This document shows positions 40,506 to 51,003 of a stretch of 64,000 nucleotides of DNA, in pieces. Within the stretch, counting starts at the first letter, position 1; every line of letters begins with the position of its first letter. Source of the stretch: Phaeodactylum tricornutum CCAP 1055/1 (taxonomy: Eukaryota > Bacillariophyta > Bacillariophyceae > Surirellales > Neidiaceae); the NCBI RefSeq assembly GCF_000150955.2, contig NC_011691.1, forward strand, positions 186,001 through 250,000, written 5' to 3'. The translations under genes and the position numbers were made by a program. Under the pieces are notes generated by a model. It had not been told where the DNA came from. It ran no database searches and was given only the letters and a program-made list of their open reading frames with translations.

Positions 40506-40952
40506 GTTGTTGACGTGGAGACTAGCGAGGGCGATTTGGACGGTTGTGTATTGATTCTGGCTGAAATTTGGCTGGATGTAGATCTTTTTCGAGCTCACGC
40601 TGACGCACTTGCTGCTTTTGATACCGAATGTCGTCGTTCAGTTTTGGCTCCTGTAGTGAGTAGCCGGCTATAATACGAATGTTTGTCCACAAAGATGTTG
40701 ACATTCTTACCGGGAACAGAGGTTTCTCGAAGCGTCAGCGATTGAATAGAAGATGCCCTGACTGCTGCCATTGCTTTGTGGACGTGTGATCAGCCTGGTA
40801 TGTTCGATACCCCATGTCGCTTAGGGTATATCGATGGTAAGAGTTCTTTTATCGTCAGTTTCCAGCGAAAGGAGCTGTTTCTGAACCTATCTTCGTTGTC
40901 GGAGGTCGTGAAGGAACGCGCTGATGTATTGGTAGTTCCTTTGTTTGGTTGA
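40506..40952 (+). other. Two further open blocks, possible extra exons
   Basis: Block 1 (40506-40673) reads VETSEGDLDGCVLILAEIWL then DVDLFRAHADALAAFDTECR. Block 2 (40746-40952) reads EDALTAAIALWTCDQPGMFD then GKSSFIVSFQRKELFLNLSS and ends LVVPLFG. Both look like real protein but lack their own ATG starts. They may belong to the cryptic gene before them, or be remnants of it. Confidence 0.35.
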
Positions 40953-41085
40953 AAAACGGTTGTTTTGAAAATGTTAACAGATTTCGTGTCTTGTGTTGTG
41001 TTTCAACTTGTGTGTCCTTTCAGCACACATCGAAAAGATTGTATGTTCTCAAGAAAACTATTATCTAGCTGAAAAGTAAAATGAC

Positions 41086-41094
41086 TGACTGTGA
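41086..41094 (+). promoter_or_regulatory. TGACTGTGA motif
   Basis: Lies 280 nt before the exonuclease-domain gene in the same orientation. One of several copies of this 9-mer next to start codons in the window. Confidence 0.35.
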
Positions 41095-41373
41095 ATGCCA
41101 ATTTCCTCATTTTTTTCTCAGCTCGTTTAGATTTGAATTAAAATCCTAAATATTGGAGTATTATTTATTATTCAAACGGTAGACAATATGAGCGGCCATG
41201 ACGGCATTCGATCCCTCGTCGAACCTTGAAAAATATGCTTTTGGTGTAGTCGCCTGAAGCCGACCATTGCGTGCCGATTGTCGAAAGATCCCGCGTGTTT
41301 AGTGGCCGTCTTGTTTGAACAACTGCCAGCGATACCCCTGCACATTTGTCGCTTGGCGAGTTAACTTCGTCCA

Positions 41374-42855
41374 ATGTCGCACGCCTGTTTCTACCGCTCA
41401 CTCCGCGCGCACCAGCCTCTCTTGTCCGGACGATTGCCACAACAGAGAAGTTTTTTGCAGACGCAAAAGCAGAAGTGGAGTGGATTTTGCAGTGGATTGA
41501 ATTCCCGCGCGTACCTGCATTCAACACAGTTTTCGTCCTCCTTGTATCCTGCGGGCTTCTCGCCTCACCGACAATTATCTCCGTGGTTGATTCCGTGTCG
41601 GTTTATTTCGAAAGCGCATAACAAAAAACGTCAAATCTATAGAGATTGGGTGCGGAAACAAAAAAGGCTAAGAAATCTGCACCCGGCCGGCAAATGGAAA
41701 CGGATTCTTTCCGCCTGTAACTATTGGTGGAGCAATGTGAACCTGCGAGACGATGCGTTCCTCAAGAATGAGTTGCGTAAACAAGGGGGATGGTGCCGCA
41801 TCTCGGAACTGCTGAAGTTTCCGAAGCTAAAAATTTGGACCGATGCGGAACTTGTCATTGATTCCCTGACAAGTACCGCTGCACATAAGTGGGAAGTGGA
41901 TGTGAATGAGGCGTTTCCTATGAAGTCCAAAGTTCGCCGCGTCGACGTGACGCTGGACTATATCGATGAAATCGAGCGCGAGATGGATGTAGACGAAAAC
42001 GATGACAATAAAAGCACGACGGCTAGTGGCCTTGATCTTGAAAGCAACCCACTCTCTGAACACGAAATCAAAAAGTCGCCTCCAACACAAAAGGAACGAA
42101 ATCTGCCATTTTTCAATTCTAAACGGAAGGTTATCGTGGCCCGGTCACCCAATGACATCGCTCCCCTATGCATGAAACTTACGAAATCAATCAAACAATC
42201 GGGACCGAATTCCTTCCCTCTAGTACTTGGAATGGACGTGGAGTACGCCACATTGGAATTGGATATTCGGGGTGACCTGCCGGCCATGCTGCAGCTTGCG
42301 AGTCCTGATCCTACCGGACCAGTTGGTCTTTTCTGGCTCGACAAACTACCGAATCACGGTAAATCCATCTTGCACGACGGAGAAGCGTATAAACCGTTGC
42401 TATCCATTTTGGCGTCTTCGGATATCGAGAAGGTCGGCGTTGGTTTGACGTCAGATGTCCGGCACTTGTTGGATTGGTGGGGCGTTTCCGGTGCGGCCAC
42501 ATACTCGCCATACTTTATCGCGAACACGGTGGATATATCGGAAGTGTACTCGTCAGACACACGCGTGGCCGACCGTTCTCTGCAGGAAATGTGCGAGTCG
42601 GTGTTGCAGTTGCGTTTGCGCAAGCGCAAGTCGATTTCGAGAAACAAAAAACGCTCGCACTGGCGTGCGGAAGTGTTGACCAAGCAAATGAAAGAATACG
42701 CTGCCAACGACGCGGCGTGCGCAGTAGAGGTCTATTTGTCCCTGTGTGCCGAAGAATCCGACGACAGTGATGATTCAGGTGACGACGACGAAAACGATCA
42801 CAGCTCCATAGATCATTCGGATGCTGATGAAAGGGATCCTAGTTCATACCAATAG
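41374..42855 (+). CDS. 3'-5' exonuclease domain protein (RNase D/WRN-like)
   Basis: The 493-residue single-exon product begins with a basic presequence-like stretch (MSHACFYRSLRAHQPLLSGR) that could target it to mitochondria. The second half has the DnaQ-like 3'-5' exonuclease fold: GMDVEYAT (Asp288-x-Glu290, motif I), VGVGLTSDVRHLLDWWG (motif II region) and MKEYAANDAACAVEVY (motif III, Tyr/Asp). The metal-binding residues are in place. The segment from KAHNKKRQIYRDWVRKQKR to the domain has no known match, and the tail is an acidic Asp/Glu/Ser run. Closest groups are RNase D and WRN-exo-like proteins; RNA or DNA substrate cannot be told from sequence. Confidence 0.8.
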   Translation: MSHACFYRSLRAHQPLLSGRLPQQRSFLQTQKQKWSGFCSGLNSRAYLHSTQFSSSLYPAGFSPHRQLSPWLIPCRFISKAHNKKRQIYRDWVRKQKRLRNLHPAGKWKRILSACNYWWSNVNLRDDAFLKNELRKQGGWCRISELLKFPKLKIWTDAELVIDSLTSTAAHKWEVDVNEAFPMKSKVRRVDVTLDYIDEIEREMDVDENDDNKSTTASGLDLESNPLSEHEIKKSPPTQKERNLPFFNSKRKVIVARSPNDIAPLCMKLTKSIKQSGPNSFPLVLGMDVEYATLELDIRGDLPAMLQLASPDPTGPVGLFWLDKLPNHGKSILHDGEAYKPLLSILASSDIEKVGVGLTSDVRHLLDWWGVSGAATYSPYFIANTVDISEVYSSDTRVADRSLQEMCESVLQLRLRKRKSISRNKKRSHWRAEVLTKQMKEYAANDAACAVEVYLSLCAEESDDSDDSGDDDENDHSSIDHSDADERDPSSYQ

Positions 42856-43139
42856 GCACGGTTACGATCTATCCTAGGTTAGATTGCGATCATATTCTGG
42901 CAGGTATTTCTGTCTTTCCGGGTTCTGTTGGGTGTGTCTGCAATGTGGACGAACGTCATCCGCGTCAAACTCTTGTCACGATTCCCTCGATCCTCTTGAT
43001 ATGGCATTTTTGTTTCTCTTTCCTATAGCTTTGGTTGCGAACGACCCACGTTGCACAAGCAAGGCAGGGCTCCAGCATTTCTGCCCTTGCTGATTAATTC
43101 AGCATTCAAAGTGCATATTTTGATCACAGCGTGATCAGG

Positions 43140-44836
43140 ATGCTTGTTTCGGTTCGCGCTTTGACGGGCTTGACCCGAGCTTCGTCCTTCTGTTTCGTCT
43201 CTCGTCGTTCGTTAGCGACGCGTCCACTGAGCAAGGTTGTTGGTTCGGCCAAGGAGGCCTTGCAAGGCGTCGATTTGTCCGGTGCTACGATTGCTGCCGG
43301 TGGCTTTGGTTTGGGTGGCATCCCGGAAACTCTTTTGAACGAAATTAGTCGGACAGAGTCCGCCAAGGATTTGACCATAGTATCGCTGACGGCGGGTGTC
43401 GACGGGTTCGGAATCGGACGTTTGCTGGAAGCGAACAAGGTCAAGAGGCTCATTAGTTCCTACGTTGGCGAAAACAAGTTTTTAGAACAAGAATTCTTTG
43501 CTGGGCGTCTGGAAGTCGAGTTGACGCCGCAAGGGACCATCGCGGAGCGTTTGAATGCCGCGGGAGCGGGTAAGTAGCCGCGAACGAACCATTAATACAT
43601 GGTTGCATCCCGGCTCACGACTTGACCAAACGGTATGCTGCACAGGTATCCCTGCCTTTTACACACCCACCGGAGCAGGGACTATCTACTCTAAAGGTGG
43701 AATTCCCATCCAGTACGTTCCGGACGGCAGTGGCAATGTCGCCATCGCCAGTGAAGCTCGCGAGACCCGCGTCTTTGACGACATTGAGTATGTTTTGGAG
43801 CACTCACTCAAGGCGGGTGTTGCCATCGTCAAAGCTTACAAGGCGGATACGCGTGGAAATCTCATATTCAAGGGAACTTCGGCCAACGCCAATCCCGATT
43901 GTGCCATGGCCGGGAAAATCTGCCTTGCCGAGGTTGAAGAGATTGTGGAAGCGGGTGAAATTGGACCAGACGAAGTTCATCTTCCTGGAGTATACGTACA
44001 CAAGGTACTGCTGGCTGCCGACAACGAAAAGCGTGTCGAACGATTAAAGTTACAGGACGGTTCCCAAAAGGGCGTCATCGTGGGCGGGCGTGGACGGATT
44101 ATGCGACGGGCAGCGAAAGAATTTGAAAACGGCATGTACGTGAATTTGGGCATTGGTATTCCAACCATGGCGTCCAACTATGTTCCCGAAGGAATACAGA
44201 TTGAGTTGCAGGCGGAAAACGGACTCATGGGAATTGGACCGGTACGTCCAAGTTGAAGCGGTGGGCAAACCTTGCAATTGTTGAATCACTTCATTCTGAC
44301 GACGCTTCCTTGTTTGTCCTCCATAGTACCCATCTTCTGAGTTGACCGCTAGCCCGGACTACATCAACGCCGGTAAAGAAACAATCACTCCATTGCGCGG
44401 AGCATCAACATTTAGCTCGTCCCGATCCTTCGGTATGATTAGAGGAGGTCACATTGACTTGACTATTTTGGGGGGTCTACAATGCAGCGCGTCCGGAGAT
44501 CTAGCGAGCTGGATTGTACCAGGAAAGATTGTCAAGGGCATGGGAGGGGCCATGGATCTCGTCAACGCCATTGGATCTCGTGTCGTTGTTACAATGGACC
44601 ACACAGCCAAGGATGGATCTCCCAAGATTCGGGATAAGTGCAGTTTGCCATTGACAGGCCACAACGTTGTGGACCGAATCATTACCGACATGGGCGTCTT
44701 CGATTGCGATAAGAAAGGTAAGGGCGGTCTTACGCTGGTGGAAATTGCACCCGGTGTTTCGGTAGATGATGTTCGAAAGGCAACCGCTTGTGACTTTAAA
44801 GTTGCATCCAGCCTTCCTCGGATGGACAACGAGTAA
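43140..44836 (+). CDS. OXCT1: Succinyl-CoA:3-oxoacid CoA-transferase (SCOT), mitochondrial
   Basis: Three exons: 43140-43569, 43646-44241 and 44327-44836, with introns of 76 and 85 nt. Joined they give 511 residues, the usual length for the fused alpha-beta enzyme. Exon 1 starts with a mitochondrial presequence ([20 protein letters not shown]) and the alpha part ([19 protein letters not shown]). Exon 2 has TPTGAGT, and then the beta part with [14 protein letters not shown] and the catalytic Glu334 in ENGLMGIGP, which meets exon 3 at YPSS. Exon 3 carries [14 protein letters not shown] and the end. The enzyme swaps CoA between succinate and acetoacetate and so activates ketone bodies. The frame before 43140 has only a GTG, so ATG is preferred. 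Confidence 0.94.
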
Positions 44837-44978
44837 ATACAATCTAGTCTCCGGGAGACAAACAGGAAGCTAATTTAAGCGGTTTTTCGTTTCATCTCTC
44901 CACACCACGCTATTCAAAATATCCGCATTTCAGCACTATTGCAAAAGAAACCAGAACAGGTAATGGGGGAATGATATG

Positions 44979-47546
44979 CTACGCATTACGTGACAGATCG
45001 AAAGGATCCCTACTCGGCCTGTAAATTCCATTGCGTGCAATGTTGGCCTCGAGTACAGGCTCAAATCTTTCAAGCTCGATGGTTCGTGTTCGTGTTTGCT
45101 TTAGCCGTTTGAAGGCTTCATCATCGCGGTTCCTTGTCGCCATAGTATAGGCAGGTTTAAGTCTCAGTAAAGTATCGACATTCTCTAGTCGACTTTCGCT
45201 GCTTTCGAAGCTTCTTGGAATTTCGTACAACGTAGTTCCGGATAGGAAAGTGGCATCATCGTGGAAGACTCCATCATCCAAATAGAGTGGTTCTTCTACT
45301 TCTCGATTTGAGTCATTAAAGAAGTGATGTTGCAAACTTGAATCAGAGTATCCCGTGGTACTGTGGCTTTGTAACCCACGAGAAGATAGAGCATGTTCAG
45401 CACCAACTTTTTTCTTATTACGTCGCTGAAGAATGAGTATGACGATGAGACTGCCCATGATGATATTGATCAAGCCGATCGCGCTCATAATGTAAAGGTT
45501 ACTTGTCGCTCGACCTGTGCTGACTCCTGCATTGTCTGTAGTTGGGTTGGTTATGTTGATCGCCGCTATTTCGTCTTCATCTCTGCCCAAGTCTGACTCT
45601 AAAACAAAGCTTCCTTTCCCCCTAGTTGGCACGTTCGTTGATACTCGAGCTTCTATTGAAGGATGATTAGTTGGGATAAGCATAGGCGAAATCTGGGGTC
45701 TCTGCGAAAAAGTTATGGCCTGTGCTGGTACAGCTGTTGGAAGGTTAGTTGCAACGAACGGTAAAGATGGACCTTCACTCGATAATTCAGTTGATGACGA
45801 TCCATTAACGGTCTGAGCAGGCGCCGTAGCGGATGAGAGCGTTGAAGACGGAATGACGGTGAGTAGTGGAGCCATCGGGGCCACCGTCGGAACAAGAGTA
45901 GGTGCCCCGGTATTCTGCATGAATTCAGATGCCAAAGCACCTGACAATCTATCCACTGAGAGAACAGCTATGTTGCTGTGCACAAAGTTGTTCGGTTGCA
46001 CAGATTTCTCTCTAAACATCGAACCTTTCGTATTGCAAAGCAACATCGCGTTTCCGTCCTTATCGCAAAGTACCCCAATTCCAGATGCAAGAGTATCGTC
46101 TTCTGATGTACCGATTTGTAGGGCAAAGTTAAGAGAGCCATCATCCGTGTTCAGCTGAACCACAAAAATGTCGTCCTTTCCTGCACTCTGCGGCACAATA
46201 CCTGTCACCCCATTAGTTGTCAAAACGGCACCGTCTTTGACGATTCCAGTCATGTAGACCAGTTTATCGTCCAAAGTGACATCACAAGCCAGTCCATGTA
46301 CTTGTGGTGTCTGCAACGTATCATCTCCAACGAGGATTGTTCCAATCTGGTAGGTCCAAATCGTTTCCAGTGTTGTTGCGTTGATTTTATGTAGAAAGGC
46401 TTGATAGTGTCCGGGTTGCGAGGAAGGCACCGGCACAGCTTCACCTTGTAGTAGATTGCCATCTGTCATTCCAGTTACGTAAAGGAAACCTGTGTCGGCT
46501 GCTTGGCAAAGCCCGAGAATTCGATCCATTCCATTTGAAGAAACTCTTTTCGAACTCACTGTATTTCCTGTTCTTGATTTAAACAACATCAAGAACCCGT
46601 CCAATGCGTTAGCCGCAAATCCACCACCAAAGGCAATGCCTGTACCTCGTGTGGAACCAGCAAGAATCGTAGTTGAGTCGTTCAGTCGAATCATGCTGGA
46701 AAGTTGAACACTAGCGAGCTGGTCCGTCGCAAATTCCTTCCACCATTCAGAATCTAGAGTTTGGAGGATAGGTCCATCTTCAATTCTGCCGGAATCCAAA
46801 CGAGGGGCAACTGAGCGATTACCCATACGATGTAGTCTTTGAAGAGAAAGAGACAGAGGTTTGTCATTCTGTAACAGGAAATACGCTCCATCATTGGTAG
46901 GGTCGGCAGTAGAATCTTGAGACTGTTGGCTTTGGACGGCCTGTTGAGCTTCAGGGGAAGCCGATTTCAGAGAGGCTATCAGCAAGTCGCCATCGTCGAA
47001 TTGCATAGCAATCGGGATTTGAACCGCTGCAGACTCTATCAGATGGCCACCATGTACTTTTCCCTTCCAGTTTAAATCAAGAACCATTCCATAGACTGTC
47101 CTGTTCGGACCCTCTAATTTCAAAGGTGCTAGCACACTCGGAGATTCCACAGAGTGGCCAAGAACGTACATTTTTCTGTCACTTCCACTTCCTGTGGTGT
47201 ATATTGCAGAGCATACCTCTTGTGTGTTCATTCGACCTATCTGCTGGCGAATGATCCAGACTGGTAGGGTGTTGGCGGCTTTTACTGGGAGTTGTAGAAT
47301 GCCGAAAAAGCAATCGCTGGTATTTTGTGAGATCGGTGTAGTGCTCCCAGATTTGTCAAATTCGCGACCGTAGGTGGCACCGGTAATGTATAGTCTCGAA
47401 AGCGTAGCGTCATACACCATGCTTGACGCGAAGGTACTCGCTGTGTCTTCATTGGTTTGAATGCCAAAGGGAGACGACGAGTCTACGAATACAGCGAGCA
47501 CGGCTAGACAGAGTCCAAGAAACAAAGACCTCATTCGATGTGACAT
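44979..47546 (-). CDS. Type I membrane protein with beta-propeller-like ectodomain
   Basis: The 855-residue product has a signal peptide (MRSLFLGLCLAVLAVFVDSS) and a long ectodomain with repeated strands of the form VTGMTDG, LYITGATYG and VYMTGIVKDG, typical of bacterial-like SBBP/beta-propeller repeats. A P/T-rich stalk (APTLVPTVAPMAPLL and onward), a single transmembrane segment (SNLYIMSAIGLINIIMGSLI plus VILIL) and a 150-residue cytoplasmic tail follow. Such architecture is common in diatom surface proteins. NxS/T sites are frequent. It is convergent with the SCOT gene, 142 nt apart. A surface adhesion or sensing role is an inference. Confidence 0.75.
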   Translation of the reverse strand: MSHRMRSLFLGLCLAVLAVFVDSSSPFGIQTNEDTASTFASSMVYDATLSRLYITGATYGREFDKSGSTTPISQNTSDCFFGILQLPVKAANTLPVWIIRQQIGRMNTQEVCSAIYTTGSGSDRKMYVLGHSVESPSVLAPLKLEGPNRTVYGMVLDLNWKGKVHGGHLIESAAVQIPIAMQFDDGDLLIASLKSASPEAQQAVQSQQSQDSTADPTNDGAYFLLQNDKPLSLSLQRLHRMGNRSVAPRLDSGRIEDGPILQTLDSEWWKEFATDQLASVQLSSMIRLNDSTTILAGSTRGTGIAFGGGFAANALDGFLMLFKSRTGNTVSSKRVSSNGMDRILGLCQAADTGFLYVTGMTDGNLLQGEAVPVPSSQPGHYQAFLHKINATTLETIWTYQIGTILVGDDTLQTPQVHGLACDVTLDDKLVYMTGIVKDGAVLTTNGVTGIVPQSAGKDDIFVVQLNTDDGSLNFALQIGTSEDDTLASGIGVLCDKDGNAMLLCNTKGSMFREKSVQPNNFVHSNIAVLSVDRLSGALASEFMQNTGAPTLVPTVAPMAPLLTVIPSSTLSSATAPAQTVNGSSSTELSSEGPSLPFVATNLPTAVPAQAITFSQRPQISPMLIPTNHPSIEARVSTNVPTRGKGSFVLESDLGRDEDEIAAINITNPTTDNAGVSTGRATSNLYIMSAIGLINIIMGSLIVILILQRRNKKKVGAEHALSSRGLQSHSTTGYSDSSLQHHFFNDSNREVEEPLYLDDGVFHDDATFLSGTTLYEIPRSFESSESRLENVDTLLRLKPAYTMATRNRDDEAFKRLKQTRTRTIELERFEPVLEANIARNGIYRPSRDPFDLSRNA

Positions 47547-48397
47547 CGCTGTTTTGGCTCGCAGAATTTTTCTTCACGTTTTGGCTTGAATGCCGTCTCG
47601 GAATGTTAAGATGTTCCATCTTTCAACGAGCACTCCTTTCTTTGTTGCGGATGCTGACATGAATCGAATAGCCGTTGGATGCACAAAATTGAGATATGGG
47701 ACTTGTCTGGGGGTAGTCAAACCTACCATATTTGGCGCGCGATGATTGACTGCAAGTAGCAATACAGCAGAAAGGTTGACAGTGAGTCTTCTGTAAACCG
47801 CTATTCCCAGTATACCATAAATTAAAAACCTATTAGCTGATCCCTAGAGTAGATTGTAATTTTATCGATGACGTCAACATTTTTTGTGGAAGTCCAGCTG
47901 ATCTCAACAAATTCGGCGGAGGGCTGTTCGACCTACAACTTTACACAAAAATACGCGTGAAGTGAATAGACGAACCACAAAAGAGAGAAGACTGTGTCTG
48001 TCCAAGGACCACAGCTTCAAACCTGATGATCTTACAGTCAAGGATTGCCAAAATTTTGAAAGACGTAGATTTGATTCTAAAGCTGATCATAGTCAATCCA
48101 ACAGTTTTAAGCACTCTCGCCTAACAGACAGATTTGCCAAGAAATGCATCATCTATATATGTTCCGACCTTGTAAATTCATGTCAACAAGGAACCAAGGA
48201 TAGCTCCAAGTTCGAAGCTGGTGATGGGCATCATTCAGCCGTCATAGCAAATGAAATGCTTACTCCTTGGTTATGGTTGTCTGATTTCAGGCTGTACTTA
48301 GATAAATGAAAGGCTTAAGACTGCAGGTAAAACCAAAATTGTCTAGTGTACTAATATGAAGGAAAATACAGACTCGAGTGCTCAAGCATAACCGCAT
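47547..48397. other. Intergenic region
   Basis: About 850 nt between the surface-protein start and the 3' end of the next minus-strand gene. No gene supported. Confidence 0.45.
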
Positions 48398-49084
48398 TCA
48401 CTCTAGACATTGACCAAACATCGCTCTTAAGTATGCACTTCTAGTTGACTCTTTCGAAAACATTTGTGAGACGATCTGTAAAGATTCCGGATCGGACACT
48501 CCATACTGTTTTAGGTAGTACTGACGTTCTAAAAGAAGTCTCTTGTACTGCATTGATTTGTATTTCCTCGACAGTACTTGCTTTGCGGACAATTGGTGTT
48601 CGAGCCCTCTGATACAGATATTCTCTGGGTCAAGGCTCGAGAAGTTGCCACGACTCGATCGAATAGCTTCGATTGTTCGACGTCGTTCTCGATCGAATTT
48701 GAAATACTCCTCAGCTTGATACCATGTCGCTTGCAAATCGGATGGACGAAGGGGGTGATCCTGAACTGTGGCAAACATAGCAAAGCTCACTCTTTTCTTC
48801 GGTTTAGTCAGTGCATAGCGGGCCTTGAGTGGCACTGTCTTGGTGCTAGTGCGGTGTGATCGCGCTCTAGATGTCAAAGCGAATAGTGACATGTCAGAAG
48901 GCGGAAGCACAGTGCTTCTCGCCATTTTGAAGTCGGGATTTAGTGACCTTAATTCGCGATTTGATGGTAGCTGTGTATAGGTGTGCTGTTGGTTCAAGAA
49001 CGCCATCATCGTGTTGTAGACAGGGAAATTATAGAGGCACCACCGGGGTCCATTTTTGTGAAGACTCGCCAAGCACGATCGCAT
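48398..49084 (-). CDS. Diatom RGLE-type hypothetical protein
   Basis: The 228-residue product has a lineage-restricted pattern I recognise from diatom proteomes: KKRVSFAMFATVQDHPLRPS, TWYQAEEYFKFDRERRRTIE, then ICIRGLEHQLSAKQVLSRKY, a Gln/Tyr-rich helix (LLLERQYYLKQYGVSDPESL) and SKESTRSAYLRAMFGQ. The RGLE block (about residue 157) and the TWYxxEEY block are the most telling. No enzyme or DNA-binding motif. The ATG at 49084 gives a basic 40-residue N-terminus without a clear signal. Function unknown. Confidence 0.65.
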   Translation of the reverse strand: MRSCLASLHKNGPRWCLYNFPVYNTMMAFLNQQHTYTQLPSNRELRSLNPDFKMARSTVLPPSDMSLFALTSRARSHRTSTKTVPLKARYALTKPKKRVSFAMFATVQDHPLRPSDLQATWYQAEEYFKFDRERRRTIEAIRSSRGNFSSLDPENICIRGLEHQLSAKQVLSRKYKSMQYKRLLLERQYYLKQYGVSDPESLQIVSQMFSKESTRSAYLRAMFGQCLE

Positions 49085-50175
49085 GCGGAAGAAAAGCTCT
49101 TCAAATCGTGTTTAAGAGACCGTTGAGATTTGTAGGGAGCGTTGGGTTGTCCAGCAAATCAAAAAGTATCAAATTTTAAACGGTTAAATGTCGAATGACC
49201 AGAGATAATTCTATTTAAGTCAAGTTAAGGGCTAAATGTGAATTGTATTTTCGATCATGTTAAGAACTCTATTCAGCAACTGATAATCTTCGACAAAATA
49301 TGCCAGAGAAAAGATTGATGCCGAAAACAACCAAAGTCGTATAGTACTAAACATGTTTGTGGCAATGATATATTTTCATCTGTGAACAAATCTGGACAGA
49401 ATTTCGTGGACGAGCAAAAAATAATTGGGAATAACAGCCAAAAACAGCAAAGGTTCTTCGCCCTACTAGTCAGTTCTTAAATGCCGTTTCACCCCTGATC
49501 ATATTTTCAGCCTTGCTTTAAAAGGAAGCGTCTGCCCCCCCCCCCCTGATATTAGGCTGACTGTGAGAGAGCACTAGTCGAGACGTTCGAGAAAGGAAGG
49601 CTTGTTCATGCTGAGATTTAGCAGTCGATGCAGTGGAGGGTTCTGTATTGAGCACGTTGGAGTCTCCTAAGAAGAAGTGATCACATCCATACCTACACGT
49701 TTCTTTCCTTTCGAAGGAAGAGTCGACAGCCTCCTGATCCTTTTTGTCCTCCCGAAAAGGAAATATTGAGCGTTTCAAGCCGAGCAGTAGAAGTCGCTGG
49801 CTGTACGCACGTAAGGCACTTTTAATTTTGCGGTTTCCCTGGTAAATGACTCAAATAGCTATACAAGGCACGCAAGCGTGGTTGGTATGATTAATGTGAT
49901 TCCCTATTGGGCTCGTTTGTGTGGATCAACGCATATCGAAAAAATACCGATCATTAGATCTCGCGTTCAAATTCAGCCTTTGCATAGTCACACGGAAAAG
50001 TCATTGACAGTGGATTCCGTCATTACCTGGCACCGACAGAAAAACAAGTTATCGTCCCTCATGTTAGCTCGAAGCCTTTTCACGAGATCGATCGTCACAT
50101 CATTATCAGCCGTTTTCACCGGAACATTGCCAAAGTCATTTGACGTTCACCTTCGTAGTTACAAAATTGGTGTTG
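49085..50175. promoter_or_regulatory. Divergent region between RGLE-type gene and GPI-anchored-like gene
   Basis: About 1.1 kb between head-to-head genes. It holds a poly-C tract of about 12 bases (near 49535-49546) and a TGACTGTGA copy at 49558-49566. A short minus-strand frame around 49518-49778 has no clear features. Confidence 0.4.
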
Positions 50176-50895
50176 ATGAAGTATTGTTCGCTTCTTCTCT
50201 TTCTCGCATTTTCCTATGCGAATGCCGCTCTCGACTTTGAAGTCAACGCGGCCAGCACATTCACCTGTTCCTTGGAGAGTGCCACTTGCCGCTTCTCTCG
50301 TTCCGACTACGACACCGAACCGATACTTGTAGGTGAGGGCCAAATCACTGACACGGAGGGTGAAACGGGTTCATTTGTAGCCGTTTGGGCGACTCGCATT
50401 CCGGAGTCCGACTCAATGACGCTATCCAATTGCGTCATTGCTGATTCCTGTTTCGTCAAATGCCAGGACACCTGCGCGTGTGCGACAGCCGATGGTAGCC
50501 CGTGTGAGACAGCAACGCCGGCACCCACACCGGCACCAACAGCGCCACAGCCCACTACGGCACCGGTGCAGATAGTTTGCGAACAGAAGAGCGAGAATAC
50601 GTCTTTGTGTCCCACACTTATGCGGGATTCCGTCCCGGTTGGCGTTGAATGTCGTTGTTATAACTTTTGCAAAGGTTCTTTCTTGTCGTGCTGCCAAGAT
50701 AACAATCAATGCGGCTCCTTGGACTGTGCGGATGCGGGAGCGCCGGGAACGATGGACGGGATTGTGTTGGGATGTACAGATGACGACGCGCCAAGCGGTG
50801 GCGGTGGAGGAGGATCAGACAGCTCGCGGTCTGTGACGGCGCCTTTTCCAACGTTGGCTTTCGGATTTACCGCAGGTTTGGTATTGCTGGCGTAG
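50176..50895 (+). CDS. Small Cys-rich GPI-anchored-like surface protein
   Basis: The ATG at 50176 starts MKYCSLLLFLAFSYANA, a clean signal peptide; the frame opens 12 codons earlier without ATG. The 239-residue product has two Cys-rich regions (SCFVKCQDTCACATADGSPC and VECRCYNFCKGSFLSCCQDN) separated by a short P/T repeat linker (ATPAPTPAPTAPQPTTAP). A Gly-rich stretch (SGGGGGGSDSSRS) leads into a C-terminal hydrophobic tail (PFPTLAFGFTAGLVLLA), as expected for a GPI signal. Probably cell-surface or wall protein; no enzyme motif. Confidence 0.75.
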   Translation: MKYCSLLLFLAFSYANAALDFEVNAASTFTCSLESATCRFSRSDYDTEPILVGEGQITDTEGETGSFVAVWATRIPESDSMTLSNCVIADSCFVKCQDTCACATADGSPCETATPAPTPAPTAPQPTTAPVQIVCEQKSENTSLCPTLMRDSVPVGVECRCYNFCKGSFLSCCQDNNQCGSLDCADAGAPGTMDGIVLGCTDDDAPSGGGGGGSDSSRSVTAPFPTLAFGFTAGLVLLA

Positions 50896-51003
50896 GTAGG
50901 TGTGACCAGCTGGCGTAGCGCTTTTGAAAGATAAATCTATTCTCTGTCTACCGGTTATTTAGCGTATCTCTAGCTAGCTTTTACAGGAGAATGAGAGTGG
51001 CTG

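Noticed and set aside
49518-49778. Small minus-strand gene by the poly-C tract
   Set aside because: The frame is short, has a homopolymer at its end and no recognisable features.
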